The translations under genes were made by a program, and so were the position numbers. From JAGNHB01 sp964436005 (lineage in GTDB: Bacteria > Acidobacteriota > JAAYUB01), in assembly GCA_964436005.1 (NCBI GenBank), contig CAYTBK010000006.1, positions 1 through 64,000 on the forward strand: 64,000 nucleotides of DNA, in the 5' to 3' direction. The stretch's first letter is position 1; the number at the start of each line of letters is the position of its first letter. Of the stretch, positions 26,160 through 36,100 are shown in pieces. The notes beneath the pieces were generated by a model. That model was not told the origin of the DNA. It ran no database searches and saw only the letters and a list, made by a program, of their open reading frames with translations.

Positions 26160-26172
26160 GAGGAGGAGGTCC

Positions 26173-27255
26173 ATGTCCAAACGAAAAGCCCTGGGGACAG
26201 TCGCAAGTACCTTGGCGATCCTTCTGGCGCTGGCCGGGTGCCGGGCCATCGGCCCGCCCACCATCCCGCGGGACCGTTTCGACTACAGCCGAACCATCGC
26301 CGATTCCTGGAAACAGCAGACCCTGCTCAACATCGTCAAAGTGCGGTACATCGACTTGCCCATCTTCCTGGATGTGGCCTCCATCGTCAGCGGCTACCAG
26401 TTCCACTCTTCCGCTTCCGTGGGGGGGACGGTCTATTCCAAGAACTCGATGCCCGGCACCGGCTTGACCCTCGGCGTCAGCGGGACCTACGTCGACCAGC
26501 CCACCATCACCTACGCCCCGAAGACCGGGGACAAGTTCCTGGAAAGCCTCGTCAAACCCATCTCCCCCGCCCGGATTTTCAGGATGGTCCAGGCCGGATA
26601 CGCCATCGATTTCATCCTGGAACTTACCCTCGAATCCATATGTGGCGTACGGAACCGGGCCTCGATTCCCACCGGGCTCCGGCAAGCGGACCTGACCTTC
26701 TTCGAGGTGCTGACCCTGCTTCGGGAAGCCCAGGAAGCCGACGGTTTCGGTATGCGGATCGACTCGGAAGGCAAGGAGAGCCAGCTGGCCACCGCCCTGT
26801 TCTTCCGCCGACAGGGGATGAGCCCGGAGGCCCTGGAAAAACTCAAAAAAATCAAGGAACTACTCAAGCTGCCCCCGGAGCGGGACACGTTCCGGCTGTT
26901 GCAATCCCCCATCCGCGGGGAAGGCGATGAATTCACGGTGGCCCCCCGGTCCATGCTCCAGATTCTGATGGCCCTCGGCCAGGGCGTCGACATTCCGCAG
27001 GTGCACGCCGACCGGAAACTCACCCCCCCCAAGGTGGCCGACGAGAACCGCCCAAAACCACTCCTGCACATCTACAGCGGCACCGAGAAACCGAAGAACG
27101 CCTATGCCGCCGTGCCTTACGAGGGGGCCTGGTTCTGGATCGCCCCCGACGACTGGGTCTCGAAGCGGTCTTTTGTCGCCATCATGTTTCTCTTCACGAT
27201 GATGGAATCCGGGCAGCCGGAGATGCTGCCTGTCGTCACCATCCCGGCACGGTGA
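26173..27255 (+). CDS. Putative lipoprotein, unknown function
   Basis: A 360-residue exported protein. Its lipobox LLALAGC (Cys at about residue 23) predicts a lipoprotein. The mature part contains FDYSRTIADSWKQQTLLNIVKVRYIDLPIFLDVASIVSGYQ, a conserved opening found in proteins that travel with DUF202, DUF2252 and MscS genes. The rest is mixed alpha/beta without catalytic motifs I recognise. AGGAGGAGGT lies immediately upstream, 13 nt after the DUF202 stop, so the genes are co-transcribed. Confidence 0.75.
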   Translation: MSKRKALGTVASTLAILLALAGCRAIGPPTIPRDRFDYSRTIADSWKQQTLLNIVKVRYIDLPIFLDVASIVSGYQFHSSASVGGTVYSKNSMPGTGLTLGVSGTYVDQPTITYAPKTGDKFLESLVKPISPARIFRMVQAGYAIDFILELTLESICGVRNRASIPTGLRQADLTFFEVLTLLREAQEADGFGMRIDSEGKESQLATALFFRRQGMSPEALEKLKKIKELLKLPPERDTFRLLQSPIRGEGDEFTVAPRSMLQILMALGQGVDIPQVHADRKLTPPKVADENRPKPLLHIYSGTEKPKNAYAAVPYEGAWFWIAPDDWVSKRSFVAIMFLFTMMESGQPEMLPVVTIPAR

Positions 27256-27276
27256 AGTCAAAACGGATAGAGTGCC

Positions 27277-28368
27277 ATGGCAAAGAACCCTAAGCCGCTG
27301 ATCGTCCTTCTGGGGCTCCTGCTCGCCGCGGGGTCGGGCCTGCGGGCCGACGAACTGTATACCCGCGGCGGTGAACACCTGTCGGGAACGGTCGTCTCGG
27401 AGTCGGCGGAGATTGTCGAGTTCAACTCCAGCGCTTTCGGCGTGCTGAGAGTGCCTCGCTCCGCCATCGCCCGCCTGGAACGGGGGGCCATCCCGGAGAC
27501 GACGGGGTCGACAGCCGCAAAACCGCCTGCGGACGGCCTGTCGGTAGCGCAGGAGCCTCGTCCCGGGTCGCTGTCGGCGGGCGCCGCCATGGCCGGGGGG
27601 ACGGCGTCAGCGGCGCCGGTCGGGGACGATTCCGGGGCAGACGCCGGTGATTCGGCCCGTACGCGGTCGATGGAAAACGCACTTCTGAAAATCCTTCAGC
27701 CCTTTCCGGGGTGGAAGACCGATTTCCGTTTCGGCCTGGTGCTGCGTCGGGGACGGGACAGCGATGCCACGCTCGACCTGGGCTACCGCACTGAAAAAAC
27801 GGTCCCCGGAAACCGGGAATACCTGCTCACGTTCAATTATTACCGGAAGGACGACGTTTCCGAAGATGGTACGCGAAAGGCCAAGGACAACATCCTGGAC
27901 GGCGGAATCCGCTTCCGACAGTACTTCCGGCCGCGGTGGTTCCTGCAGACCAACGCCAACTATTACCGGGACCCCATCGTCAACCTGCTCAACGAAGCCT
28001 ACCAGGTCTTCGGGGTGGGGTACTGGCTGCTGAAGGGAAAGCGCGCCCAGCTTTCCGTCGGACCTGTCGCCGGTGTCCAGTACGTCGAGTACACTACGAG
28101 CCGGGGCTGGCACTTCGTCGCCGGAATCTTCCAGGACCTGCATTGCCAGTTGCCTTTCGCGTTCAAACTTCGGGAGGTTTTCTTCTACCTCCAGGATTTT
28201 AAGAACTCGGCCAACCACATGCTCCGGTTCAACCTGGAGATCAGCCAGCCGCTCAGCCGGGTGGTTTCCCTTGGTTTCGTCTGGGATTACACCTTCGCGG
28301 GGGAGTCCGGCGGGAACATCGCGAAGAATCAGCACCGGGTGGGGCTCAACCTGGGCGTCCACTTCTGA
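27277..28368 (+). CDS. DUF481 family outer-membrane beta-barrel (YdiY-like)
   Basis: A 363-residue exported protein. After the signal peptide come DELYTRGGEHLSGTVVSESAEIVEFNSSAFGVLRVPRSAIARL, the small SH3-like domain that often precedes DUF481, then a low-complexity Ala/Gly linker (about 75-130). A barrel of alternating aromatic strands (YLLTFNYYRKDD, FRQYFRPRWFLQTNANYYRD, LRFNLEISQPLSRVVSLGFVW) ends in VGLNLGVHF with a C-terminal Phe, as expected for outer-membrane insertion. YdiY in E. coli is acid-inducible; the role here is unknown. Confidence 0.83.
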   Translation: MAKNPKPLIVLLGLLLAAGSGLRADELYTRGGEHLSGTVVSESAEIVEFNSSAFGVLRVPRSAIARLERGAIPETTGSTAAKPPADGLSVAQEPRPGSLSAGAAMAGGTASAAPVGDDSGADAGDSARTRSMENALLKILQPFPGWKTDFRFGLVLRRGRDSDATLDLGYRTEKTVPGNREYLLTFNYYRKDDVSEDGTRKAKDNILDGGIRFRQYFRPRWFLQTNANYYRDPIVNLLNEAYQVFGVGYWLLKGKRAQLSVGPVAGVQYVEYTTSRGWHFVAGIFQDLHCQLPFAFKLREVFFYLQDFKNSANHMLRFNLEISQPLSRVVSLGFVWDYTFAGESGGNIAKNQHRVGLNLGVHF

Positions 28369-28454
28369 TTCGTCTTGCTTGCGTTATTAGCAGGGGAAAA
28401 TGGAGACACGGGGTACTGTCAGTCCGAATATAAAGGCCAGACCGGGAGTTTATC

Positions 28455-29882
28455 ATGAAAAAGAAACAGGTTCAAAACTGTCCGGAACAGGAGAGCACCG
28501 GGAGTGCCTTGTCGTTTACCCGTCACCTGTCCCGGGCCGAGCGACTCGCTATGGGCAAGCGCCTCCGGGAATCCTGCCCGCGAAGTTCGCACGCGAAATG
28601 GGCGGCGCCCGCCGGGCGGCCCGACCCGGTGGACCTGGTGCTGGCGGCCGAAGAGGGGCGGCTCCCGGTGCTGCTCCCTCTCCGCCACGGGCGGATGGCC
28701 CGTACGGCCTTCACCTTCTACCGGGGGGCGGCCCTCCACATGGCCACAGATTTGGCGAATACGCCGAACTCGGGTATCCGCGTGCAGTGCGGCGGGGACT
28801 CGCACCTGTGCAATTTCGGCGCGTTCGCCACGCCGGAACGGCAGGTCATCTTCTCCATCAACGACCTCGACGAGACCCTCCCGGCGCCCTGGGAATGGGA
28901 CGTCAAGCGGCTGGCGGCCAGTTTCGTGGTGGGCTGCCGGGACAACGGCCTGCCGGAGGCGGCGGCCCGGGAGGCGGCCCGCCGGTGTGTGCGCTCCTAC
29001 CGCGAGCACATGGCCGAGTTCAGCGCGATGCGCGTGCTGGACCTCTGGTACCTGACCCTGGATTCGGCCACCCTGATCGCCTCCCACACGGAAGACTGTG
29101 TGCGGCGCCGGGCCATCCGGCGACTGGAGAAGGAGCGCGGGAAAACCATCGCCGAAAACGTCTTTCCCAAGTTGGTCAACGCAGACGGAAAGACGCCGCT
29201 CATCCGGGACCAGCGCCCGACGATCTTTCATTGGGAGACTCACAAACCGGGAGAGATCGACCCGGTCCTCGCGGAGACCTTCGCCCGGTACCGGGACACC
29301 CTGGCGCCGGCCTGCCAGGTGCTGCTCGACAGCTTCGAGATCAGGGACGTTGCCATCAAGGTGGTGGGCGTGGGGAGCGTGGGCACCGCCTGCTGGATCG
29401 TCCTGCTGCAGGCCAACGAGGGGGATCCCCTCATCCTCCAGGTGAAGGAGGCGCGCACTTCGGTGCTGGAGGCCTTCGCCGGCCCGAGCGTCTACCCCAA
29501 CCACGGCCAGCGGGTGGTGAACGGCCAGCGCCTCATGCAGCCCGCCAGCGACATCTTCCTCGGATGGATGGAGGGGCCCACCGGGCGGCACTACTACGTC
29601 CGCCAACTGCGGGACTGCAAGATCAGTTTCGCCGTGGAGACCTTCGGGAAGGCGGAGATGTACCAGTACGCCCTGTGGTGCGGCTGGGCCCTGGCGCTCT
29701 GCCACGCGCGGGGCAGCGACCCCGCGCTGATCAGCGGCTATTTGGGGCGCGGCGACGCTTTCGACGAGGCGGTCGCCGAATTTTCCGTGGCGTACGCCGA
29801 CCAGAACGAAAAGGACCACGCCGCCCTGCAGAAGGCAATCCGCCTGGGGAAAATCGAGGCACTCACCGAGGAGGAGGGCTGA
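28455..29882 (+). CDS. DUF2252 family protein
   Basis: A 475-residue cytosolic protein of the DUF2252 family, distantly kinase-like. Recognisable parts are FYRGAALHMATDLANTPNSGI, the motif CGGDSHLCNFGAF, FSINDLDETLPAPWEWDVKRLAAS and VVGVGSVGTACWIVLLQ, with HYYVRQLRDCKIS later. Relatives are about 430-470 residues and of untested function, perhaps a phosphotransferase acting on a small molecule. ATG at 28455 has GGGAG 6 nt before it. It is 86 nt downstream of the DUF481 gene and 39 nt ahead of the next gene. Confidence 0.87.
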   Translation: MKKKQVQNCPEQESTGSALSFTRHLSRAERLAMGKRLRESCPRSSHAKWAAPAGRPDPVDLVLAAEEGRLPVLLPLRHGRMARTAFTFYRGAALHMATDLANTPNSGIRVQCGGDSHLCNFGAFATPERQVIFSINDLDETLPAPWEWDVKRLAASFVVGCRDNGLPEAAAREAARRCVRSYREHMAEFSAMRVLDLWYLTLDSATLIASHTEDCVRRRAIRRLEKERGKTIAENVFPKLVNADGKTPLIRDQRPTIFHWETHKPGEIDPVLAETFARYRDTLAPACQVLLDSFEIRDVAIKVVGVGSVGTACWIVLLQANEGDPLILQVKEARTSVLEAFAGPSVYPNHGQRVVNGQRLMQPASDIFLGWMEGPTGRHYYVRQLRDCKISFAVETFGKAEMYQYALWCGWALALCHARGSDPALISGYLGRGDAFDEAVAEFSVAYADQNEKDHAALQKAIRLGKIEALTEEEG

Positions 29883-29921
29883 TCCATTCTGATGTCGATT
29901 TAACTGATCAAGGAGGTTGAA

Positions 29922-30509
29922 ATGAGTTTTGCGCGACGTGTTTTTCTGCCACTGGCATCGCTTTTTTTTGCCGGGCTTCTGCTGACAGGGAGCTTCACCG
30001 TCTTCGCCAAGGAGAAGTTCGAGCGCATCGAAGCCGTCGCCATGGGCGAGGGCACCCAGCAGGGCAGGCATTCCAGAGTCACCATCATCATCTACGCGTT
30101 CAGCACAGCCGACGACCAGAAAAACCTGTTCGAAGCCTTCCAGGCCGGCGGGCCGCAAGGCCTCCACAACGCCGTGAGCAAATTGCAATCCCACGGCCAT
30201 ATCGCCATCACCGGCACCCTCGGCTTCGACATCAAGTACATCCGGGAATTCAAAATGCCGGACGGCGGCCGGAAAATTCGCATGGTGACCGACCGGCCCA
30301 TCCGGTTCGGCGAGGTGTGGTCGGACAGCCGCTCCGCGGACTACAACCTGTCGGCCTTCGAGATCATCCTGAGCCCCCAGAAGGGCAAGAGCACGGGCAT
30401 CCTGCTGCCGGTCATGCAGCTGAAAGTCGACGACAAAACCGGGGATATCGAGCTGGAGGCGTTTCAGAACCCATGGAAGTTGACCAACATCATCGATTAC
30501 CTGCCATGA
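29922..30509 (+). CDS. Exported protein of unknown function
   Basis: A 195-residue protein with a signal peptide (FLPLASLFFAGLLLTGSFTVFA). The mature domain looks like one compact alpha/beta domain with VTIIIYAFSTADDQKNLFEAF, LQSHGHIAITGTLGFDIKYI and a closing NPWKLTNIIDYLP. No catalytic motif or known family recognised. AAGGAGG lies 8 nt upstream. Its stop overlaps the start of the MscS gene (ATGA), suggesting the two act together. Confidence 0.72.
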   Translation: MSFARRVFLPLASLFFAGLLLTGSFTVFAKEKFERIEAVAMGEGTQQGRHSRVTIIIYAFSTADDQKNLFEAFQAGGPQGLHNAVSKLQSHGHIAITGTLGFDIKYIREFKMPDGGRKIRMVTDRPIRFGEVWSDSRSADYNLSAFEIILSPQKGKSTGILLPVMQLKVDDKTGDIELEAFQNPWKLTNIIDYLP

Positions 30510-32239
30510 AGCCGCACCGGGTCCGGATGACCGGCCTTGGATGGCTGGTTCTGATGCTCCTGGTGGTGTGGGGTCAGGCTCAGCCGCCCGCCGTTTCGAC
30601 GGCGATGGCCTCTGCCCCGACCTCCGATGCCCCGACAGCGGCTGCCCCGGCCCCGGCGCTGTCGGTGCTCCGGGCCCTCCCGGGGAAAGACGAACCGGCC
30701 GCCGTGGTGGTGGCCAACCGGACCGTGGCGGTACTTCGGGCGGAGTGGAACGGCTATTCGCCCGCAAGTCGCGCCAACAGCGCCATGGACCGCATCCGGC
30801 AGGTGGTCGAACTGAACATCACCGGACCCGTACGGGCCGAAAGGATCGGGGAAAGTTACCGGATTCTCATCAAGGACCGGCCCGTATTCCACATCTACGA
30901 CGCAGACGTCGACCTTCTCGCGGAGGAGACCACCGCGCAGGTCGGTGCAGAAACCGTGCGCAAACTCCAGGAAGCCCTGACGGCCATTCAGGAGCAACGC
31001 CGGCCCGCCGTCATCCTCCAGGGAGTGCTTTGGGCCCTCCTGTCCACCGTGATCCTGGGGATCCTGGTCTGGTTGTGCCTGCGGATCCACCACCGACTGA
31101 GGTCCAGCCTCGGGCAACTCGCCCAAGGACGGTTGAAGGACCTGGACGCGGAAACGGTCCGGATGCTGACCCGCCCGTTCCGGATGATTCTGAAAGGGGT
31201 CACCCGGTTGGCCCTTGTCTTCGCCGTCGTCTTCCTGGTTTACGTGTGGATAACCTCCATTCTGAGCCACTTCCCGCTGACCCGACCCTGGGGGGACGGC
31301 CTGCGGCACAGTGCCCTGGGCGTGATCACAACTGTCGGCAGCGGCATCCTTTCTGCCCTGCCGGGGTTGGGTATTGTCGCGATCGCCCTGTTTATCGCCT
31401 GGGGCCTCTCGCGGGGCGTCCGGCTTTTCTTCGCCGTGGTGGAGCAGCGGCAGGTCTGCATCCCCTGGCTCAACCTTTATCCCGACACCGCAACGCCCAT
31501 GCGGCGCCTTACCCTGATTGCCCTCTGGGGATTCACCGTGGTGCTCATCTACCCCTACCTGCCCGGGAGCGAGACGGAGGTTTTCAAAGCACTGGGGATC
31601 TTTTTCGGCGTCGTCATTTCGTTGGGTTCATCGGGACTGGTCTCCCAGCTGATCAGTGGCTTCATCCTGATCTTCTCTCGCTTCTTCTCGGTGGGTGACT
31701 ATGTTCGAGTCGGCGAGGTGGAGGGGACCGTGAAGTCCATCGGCGCGGTGTCCACCAAGGTCCACACCATCCGGCGAGAGGAGGTCAACATCCCCAACAA
31801 CGTGCTGTTGAACGGCACGTCCCTGAACTTCTCCCGGCTGGCCGGTGACCATGGGGTCGCCGTGCACTCCAGCGTCACCATCGGCTACGACACCCCCTGG
31901 CGACAGATCCACGCCATGCTGCGGACGGCGGCCGACCGCACAGCCGGGCTGAAGAAGGAGCCGGCCCCTTTCGTCATCCAGACCGCCCTGGGGGATTTCT
32001 ACGTGGAATACCAGGTGAACGCCTACCTGGAGGAGGCCGACCAGCGCGTCTTCGTCCTGGCGGAGTTGCACGCCAACATCCAGGACGCGTTCAACGAGAA
32101 CGGCGTCCAGATCATGTCGCCCCACTATCGAACCGACCCCCCCGTCCCCAAGGTCGTTCCCAAGTCGGACTGGCACATCCCGCCGGCTCCTCCCGCGGGG
32201 GAGGAGCGGCATCCCAGGCTGTTGAAGGATTCGCTGTGA
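30506..32239 (+). CDS. MscS-family mechanosensitive ion channel with large periplasmic N-domain
   Basis: A 577-residue channel. After a signal-like segment and a Pro/Ala-rich linker comes a periplasmic domain (about 55-165) with AVLRAEWNGYSPASRANSAMDRI. Four membrane helices follow, then the MscS pore and beta domain: FGVVISLGSSGLVSQLISGFILIFSRFFSVGDYVRVGEVEGTVKSIGAVSTKV and VNIPNNVLLN. These channels open on hypo-osmotic shock to release solutes. The real start is the ATG at 30506, which overlaps the previous stop; the longer frame is shadow. Position beside GH63 and OmpA genes fits osmotic adaptation. Confidence 0.92.
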   Translation: MKPHRVRMTGLGWLVLMLLVVWGQAQPPAVSTAMASAPTSDAPTAAAPAPALSVLRALPGKDEPAAVVVANRTVAVLRAEWNGYSPASRANSAMDRIRQVVELNITGPVRAERIGESYRILIKDRPVFHIYDADVDLLAEETTAQVGAETVRKLQEALTAIQEQRRPAVILQGVLWALLSTVILGILVWLCLRIHHRLRSSLGQLAQGRLKDLDAETVRMLTRPFRMILKGVTRLALVFAVVFLVYVWITSILSHFPLTRPWGDGLRHSALGVITTVGSGILSALPGLGIVAIALFIAWGLSRGVRLFFAVVEQRQVCIPWLNLYPDTATPMRRLTLIALWGFTVVLIYPYLPGSETEVFKALGIFFGVVISLGSSGLVSQLISGFILIFSRFFSVGDYVRVGEVEGTVKSIGAVSTKVHTIRREEVNIPNNVLLNGTSLNFSRLAGDHGVAVHSSVTIGYDTPWRQIHAMLRTAADRTAGLKKEPAPFVIQTALGDFYVEYQVNAYLEEADQRVFVLAELHANIQDAFNENGVQIMSPHYRTDPPVPKVVPKSDWHIPPAPPAGEERHPRLLKDSL

Positions 32240-32370
32240 CAAAACTTCCAGAAAGAGATGATGTTGGAATTTACATATCGACGACCGCCGCAGCGACCGA
32301 GGAAGAAACACCGCCGGCATGGCGGGGGTACGGAAGCCCAGCTGGCGCGGCCTTTCCCGGGCGCTCTGCC

Positions 32371-33276
32371 GTGAACCCCGTCATCCGCGTTTTCGCAGCG
32401 GCCGTCCTGTTTCTGGTCGCTGTGGCGGCCGCGGGGGCCCAGGAGTTGGAACCGCGCGCCTACCTGACCCTCCCCACGGGGATGAACATCTTCACCTGCG
32501 GCTACACCTGGTCCCGCGGCGGCGTGCTGTCGGACCCCAACCTGCCCCTGCAGGACGTCCAGGCGGACGTGCACTCCCTGGTCCTCGGGTACATGCGCTC
32601 CTTCTCCCTCGCCGGCCGCTCGGCGAGCGTAAGCCTCGTCGTCCCCTGCGTCTTCGGGTCCGCCGAGGGCCTGGTCTCGGGCGAGTTCGCCAAAACCCGG
32701 CGCGACGGCCTGGCGGACCCGCGGGTCCGTTTCGCCGTGAACCTCCTGGGGGGGCCGGCGCTGCCGCCGAAGGAGTTTCGGAACTACCGGCAGAAAACCA
32801 ACCTGGGGGTCAGCCTGACGGTCTCGGCGCCGTTGGGGCAGTACAACCCGGCCCTGCTCATCAACCTCGGGGCCAACCGCTGGGCCTTCAAGCCGGAAGT
32901 GGGCGTTTCCCACGCCCGGGGCAAGTGGCTGCTGGAAGGGTACGTCGGGGTCTGGCTGTTCACCGCCAACCACGACTTCTTCGGGGGAAAAGTGCGGGAA
33001 CAGCGCCCGGTCACCAACATCCAGGGCCACATCGGATACGCGTTCCGGAAGGGGTGGATGGCGATGCTCAACGCCAATTACTACATCGGCGGCCAGATCG
33101 TCGTCGATGGCGTCCGTCAGACGGACCTGCAGAGCAACTCGCGCATCGGGGGCACGCTGTTCATCCCGCTGGCCCCGGCGCACGCGCTGAAGATCAGCGT
33201 GGCCAGCGGCGCCTACACCGCGGTGGGGTCGGATTTCACGACCCTGACCGTGACGTACCAGTACCGGTGGTTCTGA
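32371..33276 (+). CDS. Outer-membrane beta-barrel of the MetA-pathway (phenol-degradation) transporter type
   Basis: A 301-residue exported barrel. Signal peptide VNPVIRVFAAAVLFLVAVAAAGAQ is followed by LEPRAYLTLPTGMNIFTCGYTWSRGGVLSDPNLPLQD, LADPRVRFAVNLLGGPAL and paired barrel strands ending in TYQYRWF with terminal Phe. I took the GTG at 32371 because the signal peptide starts there. A GTG at 32236 overlaps the MscS stop (GTGA) and has a GAAGGA site, but would put 45 polar residues before the signal sequence. Family members form outer-membrane channels of uncertain substrate. A distant relative lies at 37627-38577. Confidence 0.75.
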   Translation: MNPVIRVFAAAVLFLVAVAAAGAQELEPRAYLTLPTGMNIFTCGYTWSRGGVLSDPNLPLQDVQADVHSLVLGYMRSFSLAGRSASVSLVVPCVFGSAEGLVSGEFAKTRRDGLADPRVRFAVNLLGGPALPPKEFRNYRQKTNLGVSLTVSAPLGQYNPALLINLGANRWAFKPEVGVSHARGKWLLEGYVGVWLFTANHDFFGGKVREQRPVTNIQGHIGYAFRKGWMAMLNANYYIGGQIVVDGVRQTDLQSNSRIGGTLFIPLAPAHALKISVASGAYTAVGSDFTTLTVTYQYRWF

Positions 33277-33328
33277 GACGGAGCGGAAACCGCGAACCGC
33301 AGGTGAAGCACGAGAAGCGGAGGACAAG

Positions 33329-36067
33329 ATGGAAGACACAATCAACGCGGAAAAAATCCGGTTGGAGGAAGCGAGGGAAGGCAGGCTGCCCTGGAAGAAG
33401 TGGGGGCCCTACCTGAGCGAGCGCCAATGGGGGACCGTCCGGGAGGACTTCAGCGAGGACGGCGACGCCTGGAACGACTTCACCCACGACCACGCCCGCT
33501 CCCGGGCCTACCGCTGGGGCGAGGACGGCCTGGCCGGGATCTCCGACGACCGGCAGGGACTCTGCTTCGCCCTGGCGCTGTGGAACGGCCGGGACCCCAT
33601 CCTCAAGGAGCGCCTCTTCGGACTCACCAACAGCGAGGGGAACCACGGCGAGGACGTGAAGGAGTACTACTTCTACCTGGACAGCACCCCGACCCACTCC
33701 TACATGAAGTTCCTGTACAAGTACCCCCAAACGGCCTACCCCTATGAAGACCTGTTGGAAACCAACCGGCGTCGAACCCGCGATCAATTCGAGTACGAGC
33801 TGCTGGACACGGGGGTCTTCGACGAGGACCGCTATTTCGACGTCTTCGTGGAGTACGCCAAGGCGGGACCGGAGGATCTCCTGGCGAAGGTCACGGTCGT
33901 CAACCGGGGACCGGAGGCGGCCGATCTGCACGTGCTGCCGACGCTCTGGTTCCGAAACGACTGGGCGGCGTGGATCGCCGAACCGGCCGGCAAGCCGCTG
34001 CTCCGACAGGTGAAGGGGCCCGGCGGTACCGGGGCCTTGGAAGCGTTCCACCCGATCCTGGGCGCTTTCGACTTCTACTGCGAGGGCGACGTCCCGCTGC
34101 TGTTCACCGAAAACGAGACCAACACCGGTCGACTTTTTCCCGACCGACCGGTCACCGGGCAGTTCTTCAAGGACGGTATCAACGATGCCGTGGTGCACGG
34201 TCGGGCCGGGGCGGTGAACCCGGCGAAAAACGGGACCAAGGCTTCGGCGCATTGCCGGCTGAGGGTGGGGCCCGGAGAGGCCGCGACGGTGCGGGTGCGC
34301 CTCGTCGGGCGGTCTGACGCCGTCGGGATCGAGAAAGCCGCCCCCTTCGGACCGGGGTTCGAGACGGTATTGGCCGCCCGACTGGCGGAGGCGGACGCCT
34401 TCTACCGCTCCGTGACGCCGCCCTCCGTCTCCCCCGATGCGGCCGACGTCATGCGCCAGGCCCTGGCGGGCATGCTCTGGTCCAAGCAATACTACCTTTT
34501 CGAGGCCACCGCCTGGCTGCGGGAGCACCGTGCCCACCCGCTGCTTTCCGGAAGCCGGCAGTTCCGGAACAGCGAGTGGTTCCACATGGTCAACGACGAT
34601 GTCATCTCCATGCCCGACAAATGGGAGTATCCCTGGTACGCGGCCTGGGACCTCGCCTTCCACACCCTCCCCCTCTCCGTCGTGGACCCCGATTTCGCCA
34701 AGGAGCAGATGAAGCTGATGCTCCGCAACGTGTACCTGCACCCCAGCGGACAGCTCCCCGCCTACGAGTGGAACTTCAGCGACGTCAACCCGCCGGTTCA
34801 CGCCTGGGCGACCCTGTTCCTGCACCGGACCGGACAGGCCCAGCGAGGCGAGGCGGACCTCGAGTTCCTCCAGGCGGCCTTCAGCAAGCTTCTGCTGAAC
34901 TTCACCTGGTGGGTGAACCGCAAGGACCGCTTTGGCAAGAACGTCTTCGAGGGCGGTTTCCTCGGGCTGGACAACATCGGCGTCTTCGACCGAAGCGCCC
35001 CGCTGCCCACCGGCGGTTACCTGGAGCAGGCGGACGGAACGGCCTGGATGGCCCTTTTCACCCAGAACATGCTGGAAATGGCCGGCGAGTTGACCGCCGT
35101 GGACAACGTCTACAAGGACCTGGTGTTGAAGTTCGTCGAGCATTTCCTCTACATCGCCGCGGCCATGAATAAGCCTGGGCCGGAAGGCATGTGGGACGAG
35201 GAGGACGGGTTCTACTACGACCTGTTGCGGACCCCCGACGGCGGCGCCACGCGGCTCAAAGTGCGCTCCATGGTGGGACTCCTCCCCCTGGCCGCCACGA
35301 CGGTGATCGAGAAATGGCAGCGGGACCTCGTCCCGGAGACGGTGGCGGCCATCCTGGCCCGGGTGAAGCAGATGCCGGGTCTCCTGGATTCCATACACCC
35401 CACGGGGCCGGGTCATCAGGGGGTGGCCGAGCGGGGGATCTTCGCCCTGGTCACTCCGGAGCGGCTCCGGCGGATCCTCGAAAAAATGCTGGACGAAAAC
35501 GAGTTCTTCGGCCCCTACGGCATCCGTTCCCTCTCCCGGTACCATGAGCTCCACCCCTACGTCTTTCCGGTGAACGGACAGGAGTACCGGGTGGACTACC
35601 TGCCGGCCGAGTCCAACACCGGCATGTTCGGCGGCAACTCCAACTGGCGAGGACCCGTCTGGATGCCCGTCAACGCCATACTCATCCGCGCGCTCCTGCA
35701 GTTCTACCTGTACTACGGGGACGCATTCCAGGTCGAGTGCCCAACCGGTTCGGGCCGCCGGATGAACCTCTTCGAGGTGGCACGGGAAATCGCGGACCGC
35801 CTGACCCGGATTTTCCTGCGGGACGGGTGCGGCCGCCGGCCTGTGTACGGCGGTACGGAAAAGTTCCACAGCGATCCCTGCTGGCGCGACCACATCCTCT
35901 TTTTCGAGTACTTCCACGGCGACAACGGCGCTGGCCTGGGCGCCTCGCACCAGACGGGCTGGACCGGCCTGGTGGCCAAATTGATCCAGTTGTTCGGGCT
36001 GCTCGACCCCGAGAAAATCCTGGCGGCCGGCGAACGGGGCGGTTCCGGCAAGGGAAAGCGACCGTGA
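33329..36067 (+). CDS. GH63-like (MGH1-type) glycoside hydrolase
   Basis: A 912-residue enzyme without signal peptide. The N-terminal beta-sandwich (DHARSRAYRWGEDGLAGISDDRQGLCFALALWNGRDP) precedes an (alpha/alpha)6 barrel. The barrel has WYAAWDLAFHTLPLSVVDPDFAKEQ, with an acidic residue in the usual catalytic position, and the highly conserved segment GGNSNWRGPVWMPVN near residue 768. Bacterial GH63 members hydrolyse glucosyl or mannosyl linkages, including compatible solutes such as mannosylglycerate and glucosylglycerate. Being cytosolic and next to an MscS channel, solute turnover is an attractive but unproven role. Confidence 0.85.
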   Translation: MEDTINAEKIRLEEAREGRLPWKKWGPYLSERQWGTVREDFSEDGDAWNDFTHDHARSRAYRWGEDGLAGISDDRQGLCFALALWNGRDPILKERLFGLTNSEGNHGEDVKEYYFYLDSTPTHSYMKFLYKYPQTAYPYEDLLETNRRRTRDQFEYELLDTGVFDEDRYFDVFVEYAKAGPEDLLAKVTVVNRGPEAADLHVLPTLWFRNDWAAWIAEPAGKPLLRQVKGPGGTGALEAFHPILGAFDFYCEGDVPLLFTENETNTGRLFPDRPVTGQFFKDGINDAVVHGRAGAVNPAKNGTKASAHCRLRVGPGEAATVRVRLVGRSDAVGIEKAAPFGPGFETVLAARLAEADAFYRSVTPPSVSPDAADVMRQALAGMLWSKQYYLFEATAWLREHRAHPLLSGSRQFRNSEWFHMVNDDVISMPDKWEYPWYAAWDLAFHTLPLSVVDPDFAKEQMKLMLRNVYLHPSGQLPAYEWNFSDVNPPVHAWATLFLHRTGQAQRGEADLEFLQAAFSKLLLNFTWWVNRKDRFGKNVFEGGFLGLDNIGVFDRSAPLPTGGYLEQADGTAWMALFTQNMLEMAGELTAVDNVYKDLVLKFVEHFLYIAAAMNKPGPEGMWDEEDGFYYDLLRTPDGGATRLKVRSMVGLLPLAATTVIEKWQRDLVPETVAAILARVKQMPGLLDSIHPTGPGHQGVAERGIFALVTPERLRRILEKMLDENEFFGPYGIRSLSRYHELHPYVFPVNGQEYRVDYLPAESNTGMFGGNSNWRGPVWMPVNAILIRALLQFYLYYGDAFQVECPTGSGRRMNLFEVAREIADRLTRIFLRDGCGRRPVYGGTEKFHSDPCWRDHILFFEYFHGDNGAGLGASHQTGWTGLVAKLIQLFGLLDPEKILAAGERGGSGKGKRP

Positions 36068-36100
36068 ACATTACAAGATATAGAATTAAAAGGAGATCGG

